A program made the position numbers and the translations under genes. This document shows, in pieces, positions 6,753 through 10,744 of a DNA stretch of 10,744 nucleotides. The notes beneath the pieces are model-generated. The model made no database searches. It was not told the origin of the DNA and was given only the letters and a program-made list of their open reading frames with translations. Origin of the DNA: Phycisphaerae bacterium (lineage in GTDB: Bacteria > Planctomycetota > Phycisphaerae > Sedimentisphaerales > SG8-4); contig JAUWLI010000070.1 of the NCBI GenBank assembly GCA_030613765.1, positions 1-10,744 on the forward strand. Reading direction: 5' to 3'. Every line of letters starts with the position of its first letter. Positions within the stretch are counted from its first letter, which is position 1.

Positions 6753-8930
6753 ATGAGTGCGGGAACAAATCGCATAATCACGCCGCTTATAGTGGTATTC
6801 ATCCTGGCGACGATAGCCCCCGCCTTCGCAGGACAAATTATCTACGTTGACGACGATGGCCCGGCCGATTTCAATAACATCCAGGCCGCTATCAACTACT
6901 CCAACCACGGCGATGCCATTATTGTCGCCGAGGGAAGGTATTTTGAAAATATCAATTTCAACGGCAAAAACATTACCTTAACGAGTACCGACCCATGCAG
7001 CCCGGATGTGGTCGCTGCAACAATCATTGACGCCAATCAGAATGGTTCGGTGGTAACTTTCCATAGCGGTGAAGACGCAAATTGCGTTTTGAATGGTTTT
7101 ACCATCACAAACGGCAACGCCGGACGTGGCGGCGGAATCTACTGCGGCTGGCCACCGGGCCCACCACCGCCTCCACCCCCACCTCCTCCTCCACCACCTC
7201 CGCCGGGAATATTTAGTGAGCAATCATCTCCGGAAATTCTCTCTGAGACAAACTTAACTGCCACCACGATTAAAAACTGCATTATCAGCAATAACTCAGC
7301 AGAAGCTGGCGGCGGAATGTGCAATTACTACAGTAGCCCAACGCTGACTAACTGCGCTTTCAATGGCAATTCGGCAGACAAAGGCGGCGGGATTTGCAAT
7401 TACTACAGCAGCCCAACGCTGACAAACTGCGCTTTCAATGGCAATTCGGCCGACAACGGCGGCGGGATTTGCAATTACTACAGCAGCCTAACACTGACAA
7501 ACTGTACTTTTACTGACAACTCGGCAGTAGGTGGTTTGTTTGGATGGGGCGGAGGAGTGTATAACTACGAGAGCAGCCCGATCTTGACAAATTGCACGTT
7601 CAACGAGAACTCGGCAGACGACGGCGGCGGAATGTACAATGAAGGTTCCCCGCGGTCTGACAGTAAGAGCGGTCCGACACTGATTAACTGCACCTTCAAC
7701 GGCAACTCGGTGGGCGAAAGCGGCGGCGGGATGTTCAACGACAACAGCAATCCGATAGTGGCTAACTGCACATTCAGTGGAAACTCGGCTGTGGGCATCG
7801 GCCAGTCTTACGGCTGTGGCGGCGGGATGTATAACTGGCGCAGCAGCCCTATTGTGGCTAACTGCACATTCACCGGAAATGCGGCAGGATCCCACTACTA
7901 TCATCGTGACGGAGGGATGTACAACAGCCAGGGCAGTCACCCAATGGTGATCAACTGCATCTTCTGGGACAACGGCAGTTATGGAATAAGCGGTGCAGTT
8001 GATGCAACATACAGCGACATCGAAGGTGGCTGGCTTGGCCAGGGCAACATTGATGCAGACCCGTGTTTTGTTGATCTTGGCTACTGGGATTTCAACGATA
8101 CGCCCCAGAATCCACGGGACGACCTGTGGATTGAGGGTGACTATCATTTGTTGCCGGATTCACCGTGCATAAATGTCGGCGACCCGAACCATTTATACAA
8201 CCCGAATGAGATAGATTTAGATGGCAAGCCGCGCGTAATTGGCTGCAGAATCGATATGGGGGCCTTTGAGTACAGGCACTTGGTACCTGCCGAGGTCAGG
8301 ATCGTCCCCCGTTCCATTAATCTCGCTAACAGGAGCAAATGGATTACCGCCCTTCTCTGGTTCCCCGAAAATTACAAAGTTGCTGAGATTGACTTCTGTA
8401 TTCTGCTTCTTGAAAATAAAATTGAACCTGAGCAGCTCTTTATAAATGAAAAAGAGCAGGCTATGATGGCCAGCTTTAACCAAGAACAGCTTCAGGAAAT
8501 CCTCAACACCGGCGATCTCGAGTTGACTATCACCGCCCAGTTAACGGATGCAACCGTATTCGAGGGCACTGATGTAATCAAAGTCATATATGAAGGTGGT
8601 GGAAAATTAGCCAAACTCAGTGGTAAGGCAAGCAATCCGAATCCTGCTGATGGTGCAACGGGTGTCTTCGCAAACGCCGATCTTAGCTGGACGGCCGGTT
8701 TTAATGCCACATCGCACGATGTGTACTTTGGAACCGATAATCCGCCGCCGTTCATCGGTAACCAGACTGCGACATCATTTGCCACGGCTATGATGGCTTT
8801 TGAGACGACATATTACTGGCGTATTGATGAGGTCAATAAGTGGGGTACAACCACCGGTGACCTCTGGAGTTTTACAACTAATGGACCTCCACCGCCTCCT
8901 CCGCCGCCACCTCCACCGCCTCCATGGTAA
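6753..8930 (+). CDS. Secreted Pmp-like beta-helix protein with polyproline tracts
   Basis: The 725-aa product has a signal peptide (hydrophobic 10-25, likely cut after AFA26) and begins the mature part with IYVDDDGPADF, a usual beta-helix opening. Residues 190-400 carry eight Pmp-like repeats of 25-33 aa (pattern NCxFxxNSAxxGGGxYN), like the GGAI/FxxN repeats of polymorphic outer membrane proteins. A run of 15 prolines (137-151) interrupts the helix. About 420-510 match the 'choice-of-anchor Q' style end (IDADPCFVD to DMGAFEYRH). About 512-615 are a beta-rich module (RIVPRSINLANRSKWITALL to FEGTDVIKV). About 629-710 are FN3-like. The protein ends in 13 prolines and a final Trp. Surface location and adhesion or glycan interaction are inferred; no enzyme motif or C-terminal sorting signal of a known type was seen. 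Confidence 0.9.
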   Translation: MSAGTNRIITPLIVVFILATIAPAFAGQIIYVDDDGPADFNNIQAAINYSNHGDAIIVAEGRYFENINFNGKNITLTSTDPCSPDVVAATIIDANQNGSVVTFHSGEDANCVLNGFTITNGNAGRGGGIYCGWPPGPPPPPPPPPPPPPPPGIFSEQSSPEILSETNLTATTIKNCIISNNSAEAGGGMCNYYSSPTLTNCAFNGNSADKGGGICNYYSSPTLTNCAFNGNSADNGGGICNYYSSLTLTNCTFTDNSAVGGLFGWGGGVYNYESSPILTNCTFNENSADDGGGMYNEGSPRSDSKSGPTLINCTFNGNSVGESGGGMFNDNSNPIVANCTFSGNSAVGIGQSYGCGGGMYNWRSSPIVANCTFTGNAAGSHYYHRDGGMYNSQGSHPMVINCIFWDNGSYGISGAVDATYSDIEGGWLGQGNIDADPCFVDLGYWDFNDTPQNPRDDLWIEGDYHLLPDSPCINVGDPNHLYNPNEIDLDGKPRVIGCRIDMGAFEYRHLVPAEVRIVPRSINLANRSKWITALLWFPENYKVAEIDFCILLLENKIEPEQLFINEKEQAMMASFNQEQLQEILNTGDLELTITAQLTDATVFEGTDVIKVIYEGGGKLAKLSGKASNPNPADGATGVFANADLSWTAGFNATSHDVYFGTDNPPPFIGNQTATSFATAMMAFETTYYWRIDEVNKWGTTTGDLWSFTTNGPPPPPPPPPPPPPW
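7320..7994 (+). repeat. Tandem coding repeats (Pmp-like, 75-base unit)
   Basis: Equivalent codons of the repeat begin at 7320, 7395, 7470, 7560, 7635, 7734, 7830 and 7920. The first three units are exactly 75 bases apart and nearly identical in DNA (for example CAATTACTACAG and CTTTCAATGGCAATTCGGC), which points to recent duplication. The later units have 75-99 base spacing and are diverged, with insertions between rungs. Unit-number variation by recombination is likely among strains. Confidence 0.85.
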
Positions 8931-9077
8931 GTAGCGTCTGTCACAACCTCACGGCAACCCAAAGGCTTCCATGTAGCCGCTGCAAATAGTTTTTACTTAA
9001 AGAATCCACATGGCTTTTCTGTGCTGTTTACAACAAAAATCCCCGGCCAAAAAAAGCACTTTTTTCTCATTTTTTCG

Positions 9078-9106
9078 TTGTCTTATGTTTGCATTTCTGT
9101 TAATAT
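9078..9106 (+). promoter_or_regulatory. Promoter with extended -10 ahead of structured RNA
   Basis: TTGTCT (9078-9083) and TAATAT (9101-9106) are 17 bases apart, and TGT precedes the -10 (TGTTAATAT), giving an extended -10. The predicted start is near 9112, exactly where the structured segment begins. No gene start is near, which argues for an RNA leader or a small RNA. Confidence 0.55.
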
Positions 9107-9112
9107 ACCTGT

Positions 9113-9220
9113 ATGTTCGCCAACGGGCAAACGTAAACCGCCGGTAGGCACCGGATTTAGCGGAGAACCGCAAGTCGTAAGCTGCAGCGCAGCAAGGACA
9201 TAGAGCCAGCAGGCCCGAAT
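9113..9220 (+). ncRNA. Candidate structured leader RNA or small RNA
   Basis: GC-rich structured segment in AT-rich surroundings. A closing stem CGGGC (9124-9128) pairs with GCCCG (9213-9217). Inside are CCGGT (9141-9145) with ACCGG (9150-9154), loop AGGC; GCGG (9160-9163) with CCGC (9168-9171), loop AGAA; and GCTGC (9181-9185) with GCAGC (9189-9193). GCGG could instead pair with CCGC at 9138-9141, and GGCCC (9212-9216) could instead pair with GGGCC (9245-9249) near a GAAAGGG ribosome-site-like motif. Such exclusive pairings are switch-like. It does not fit any riboswitch consensus I can name with confidence. Short words recall c-di-GMP-I aptamers, but the key architecture is absent. No recognisable gene follows. 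Confidence 0.45.
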
Positions 9221-9354
9221 TAAATATCAATAATCTGTAAGAAAGGGCCCTATTCATGCACAAGTTGTTTGAAATTCCCTCTATTACTCTGTTTATTTGT
9301 ACATTTTGTGCATCTTTACGTCCAAAAAGAACCGTTTTTAGCCAGCTTCTGAAA

Positions 9355-9422
9355 AAGGTCATTTTTATGACCTTGTGTACGAAGGCAAATCTCTGCGTCA
9401 AAAGCTCGCTTTTAGAGCAGAG
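9355..9422. repeat. Two inverted repeats
   Basis: AAGGTCAT (9355-9362) pairs perfectly with ATGACCTT (9367-9374) across TTTT. Next, CTCTGC (9391-9396) pairs with GCAGAG (9417-9422), enclosing a second stem AAAAG (9400-9404) with CTTTT (9409-9413), separated by a symmetrical three-by-three internal loop. Neither has a T-tail, so they are not called terminators. Confidence 0.45.
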
Positions 9423-9456
9423 TTCGCCGAGAACACCAAGCCGGCTAAAACAAAAT

Positions 9457-9569
9457 CAGTGTAATCTGCGCAATCTGCGTCTAATAAATTCGTGTCTATA
9501 TTCTTTGTTCCTTTGTGCATTTTTGTGGCTAAAAAATCTGCGAAATCTGCGTAATCCGTGGTTAATAAA
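9457..9569. repeat. AATCTGCG-type short tandem repeats
   Basis: Nine-base units of the form AATCTGCGn recur: GTAATCTGCG and CAATCTGCG (9461-9479), then AAATCTGCG, AAATCTGCG and AATCCGTGG (9533-9560). The two blocks each end in a TAATAA-like word and are separated by about 50 bases that include CCTTTGTGCA. The pattern is characteristic of non-coding repetitive DNA that yields spurious reading frames. Confidence 0.55.
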
Positions 9570-9659
9570 CGACTTACGTCTCTTTAAGGGGCTTTACAAC
9601 TGTAGAGAAACATTTACAGATGTCATGAGCGCTTTACAAATCAAACTTTTTATGCAAAA

Positions 9660-9901
9660 CAAAGCCAATTTCCGAAAAGTCAAGTTGAACGTAAATAAGG
9701 TATTAACAAGGAATTATGTACAAATGGACACTTGGTCAATTGGGAAAACAAAGCCAATTCAAAGCCAATTCAAAGCCAATCAAACGCCAAAACAAAGCCA
9801 ATTCAAACCCAATTCAAACCCAACTTGTCGCGGCGTAGCCTCTGGCGAAGCCGGAACTTGTCGCGGCGTAGCCTCTGGCGAAGCCGGAAACAAAGCCAAT
9901 T
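9660..9901. repeat. Phased 11-bp repeat array (CAAAGCCAATT)
   Basis: The unit CAAAGCCAATT occurs at 9660, 9749, 9760, 9771, 9793 and 9891, with variants at 9782, 9804 and 9815 (CAAACCCAATT type). From 9749 to 9825 seven units keep an exact 11-base phase. The A-tract in each unit recurs about once per DNA turn, which predicts intrinsic bending. It encodes the MQNKAN and KPIQSQFKPN type peptides in an apparent 304-aa reading frame (9256-10170) that I regard as non-coding. Confidence 0.7.
9822..9887. repeat. 33-bp perfect direct duplication
   Basis: A 33-base unit starting AACTTGTCGCGGCGTAGC and ending GGCGAAGCCGG occurs twice head to tail (9822-9854 and 9855-9887) without mismatch. Each copy contains two mini-palindromes, GGCGTAGCC and GGCGAAGCC. 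It is GC-rich and sits inside the AT-rich 11-bp array, splitting the last array unit from the others, which suggests insertion into the array and then duplication. Confidence 0.8.
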
Positions 9902-9986
9902 CTTGTCCGCCATCAGTGTGGCAGATCAAATGCAAAACTACAAAAAGCCTTTTTCAGAAAAAATTGAATGTTTTCCAGGAATATGC

Positions 9987-10015
9987 TTGCATTATAGTGC
10001 ATATGGTGATATATT
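9987..10015 (+). promoter_or_regulatory. Candidate promoter for the HTH-ClpN gene
   Basis: TTGCAT (9987-9992) and TATATT (10010-10015) are 17 bases apart, each one or two changes from the sigma-70 consensus. The predicted start near 10022 gives a leader of about 21 bases carrying AAGGA (10029-10033) nine bases before ATG 10043. Confidence 0.5.
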
Positions 10016-10042
10016 ACTACATATTATTAAGGATATTATGCT

Positions 10043-10714
10043 ATGCAGTTGATGTCAATAGAAGATTTGGCGGTTTATCTTGGCGATTCAAAACGCACTA
10101 TTTACAAATATATCGCCAACGGCGATTGCCCGCCCTACATCCGGATAAGCACCAAGAACATCAAATTTGACCGGGCTGACGTCGATGCCTGGCTGGAATC
10201 CAAAAAGGTCTTTCCGGGATCGGGAGGTAAAAAAATGAGCTATCTTACAAAGTTACCCTGGACGCCCCGTGCAAAACGCGTAATGAAGGAATCTGAAAAA
10301 GCTGCCCGGCAGTATAAGGCAGACTACGTAGGAACAGGACAAATGCTGTTAGGCATTGTAGAAGTTAAGGAGTGCCTCGGCGCAGTGATACTGAGAAACC
10401 TCAGGATCGATAAGCAAAAGATTCGAGAGGTGCACGAGCAGCTACACAAAGACCCAAATGTAGAAGTTGAACGTAAAACAACCGGTGATAAACAAAACTT
10501 AACGGATATTGCGCAGAAAGCAATTCAGTGTGCGTCTGAGGAAGCGATTCGATTAGGACATGAGTACGTAGGTGCCGAACACTTGCTGGCGGCGGTTTTG
10601 CTCGTCGGTGATGGCTGGGGCCATCGGATTTTGACAGAGCTTGGCATAACTCCTGAGCAGGTGCGCAGCGAAACCGCAAAACTGATTGTCTGCCGGCCTC
10701 CTGAAAATGAATGA
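10043..10714 (+). CDS. HTH_17 (excisionase-like) fused to ClpC-type N-domain
   Basis: The 223-aa product has two parts. Residues 4-52 are a MerR/excisionase-like helix-turn-helix of the HTH_17 type (SIEDLAVYLGDSKRTIYKYI, then FDRADVDAWLESK). Residues 72-134 and 152-214 are two Clp_N repeats (WTPRAKRVMKESEKAARQ with YVGTGQMLLG, and EEAIRLGHEYVGAEHLLAAVL), the substrate- and adaptor-binding domain of ClpC or ClpA. No AAA+ ATPase follows, so it cannot be an unfoldase. A DNA-binding regulator that senses or recruits Clp partners is an inference. In ClpC the EEAIRLGH-like repeat usually comes first; here it is second. ATG 10043 has AAGGA at nine bases; ATG 10052 is an in-frame alternative. A GSGGKK linker joins the two parts and hides an internal start at 10235. 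Confidence 0.88.
   Translation: MQLMSIEDLAVYLGDSKRTIYKYIANGDCPPYIRISTKNIKFDRADVDAWLESKKVFPGSGGKKMSYLTKLPWTPRAKRVMKESEKAARQYKADYVGTGQMLLGIVEVKECLGAVILRNLRIDKQKIREVHEQLHKDPNVEVERKTTGDKQNLTDIAQKAIQCASEEAIRLGHEYVGAEHLLAAVLLVGDGWGHRILTELGITPEQVRSETAKLIVCRPPENE
10222..10237 (+). promoter_or_regulatory. Strong internal Shine-Dalgarno and in-frame ATG
   Basis: GGGAGGT (10222-10228) lies six bases before ATG 10235, which is in frame with the HTH-ClpN gene (Met65). It is a better ribosome site than that of the annotated start. Initiation here would give a 159-aa protein consisting only of the two Clp_N repeats (MSYLTKLPWTP onward). Confidence 0.6.
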
Positions 10715-10744
10715 TGTAAAAGAATGTTTTGTCCAATGAAAACT

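Noticed and set aside
6590..6850. 86-aa open frame on the + strand
   Set aside because: It is in the pyrimidine-rich spacer and overlaps the signal peptide of the Pmp-like protein in another frame; no domain is visible.
7488..8147. 219-aa open frame on the - strand
   Set aside because: It is the antisense of the Pmp-like repeats, and its repeated CAVSHNR-like strings simply mirror them.
9113..9220. Cyclic di-GMP-I (GEMM) riboswitch
   Set aside because: Words such as GGGCAAAC and CCGCAAG are suggestive, but the expected two-helix layout with a GNRA loop and receptor could not be built, so only a generic structured RNA is called.
9749..9901. CRISPR array
   Set aside because: Units are 11 bases with no spacers, and the 33-base repeat is contiguous without spacers. 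No cas gene is present.
9256..10170. 304-aa open frame on the + strand
   Set aside because: It runs through several non-coding repeat families, has no recognisable domain, and overlaps the promoter and first 128 bases of the HTH-ClpN gene in another frame. Its peptide is repeat-derived (KPIQSQFKPN, TCRGVASGEAG twice).
9682..10477. 14-base word AAGTTGAACGTAAA at 9682 and 10464
   Set aside because: A single shared 14-mer in a window of this size can occur by chance, and the two contexts differ.

Overview
This window is best explained as part of a genome from the Planctomycetota, probably class Phycisphaerae (anaerobic, Sedimentisphaerales-like). That is an inference from style, not a database match. 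It rests on a LamG/dockerin-like secreted protein, two secreted right-handed beta-helix proteins (one with Pmp-like repeats, a 'choice-of-anchor Q' style end and an FN3-like end), and long repeat-rich intergenic DNA. All six supported genes lie on the + strand and are widely spaced.

Layout. 1-2217: 3' part of a large multi-LamG protein with two dockerin-like segments, followed by three hairpins, the last an excellent intrinsic terminator (2273-2312). 2313-2614: a tRNA 3'-end-like fragment, a tandem pair of palindromic units built on CCCGTTAGAA, a possible -10 box and a hairpin just before a ribosome binding site. 2615-3436: a compact RpoD/SigA-family sigma factor without region 1.1. 3580-4107: adenine phosphoribosyltransferase (apt). 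4163-5962: secreted beta-helix protein (pectate-lyase-like fold). 5963-6752: long AT- and pyrimidine-rich spacer with small repeats and no convincing gene. 6753-8930: secreted beta-helix protein with two polyproline tracts. 8931-10042: gene-free spacer holding a promoter plus a candidate structured RNA (about 9113-9220) and several families of short repeats, including an 11-bp phased array and a 33-bp duplication. 10043-10714: a fusion of an excisionase-like helix-turn-helix with a ClpC-type N-terminal domain, which also has a strong in-frame internal ribosome binding site and start.

The sigma factor and apt are housekeeping or regulatory genes. The three large secreted proteins look like surface or polysaccharide-related proteins, but no catalytic site could be identified in any of them. 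The most promising undescribed items are the HTH-ClpN protein with two plausible translation products, the orphan leader-like RNA at 9113-9220 with mutually exclusive pairings, and the palindromic and phased repeat families. No CRISPR array, complete tRNA, rRNA or transposase was seen.
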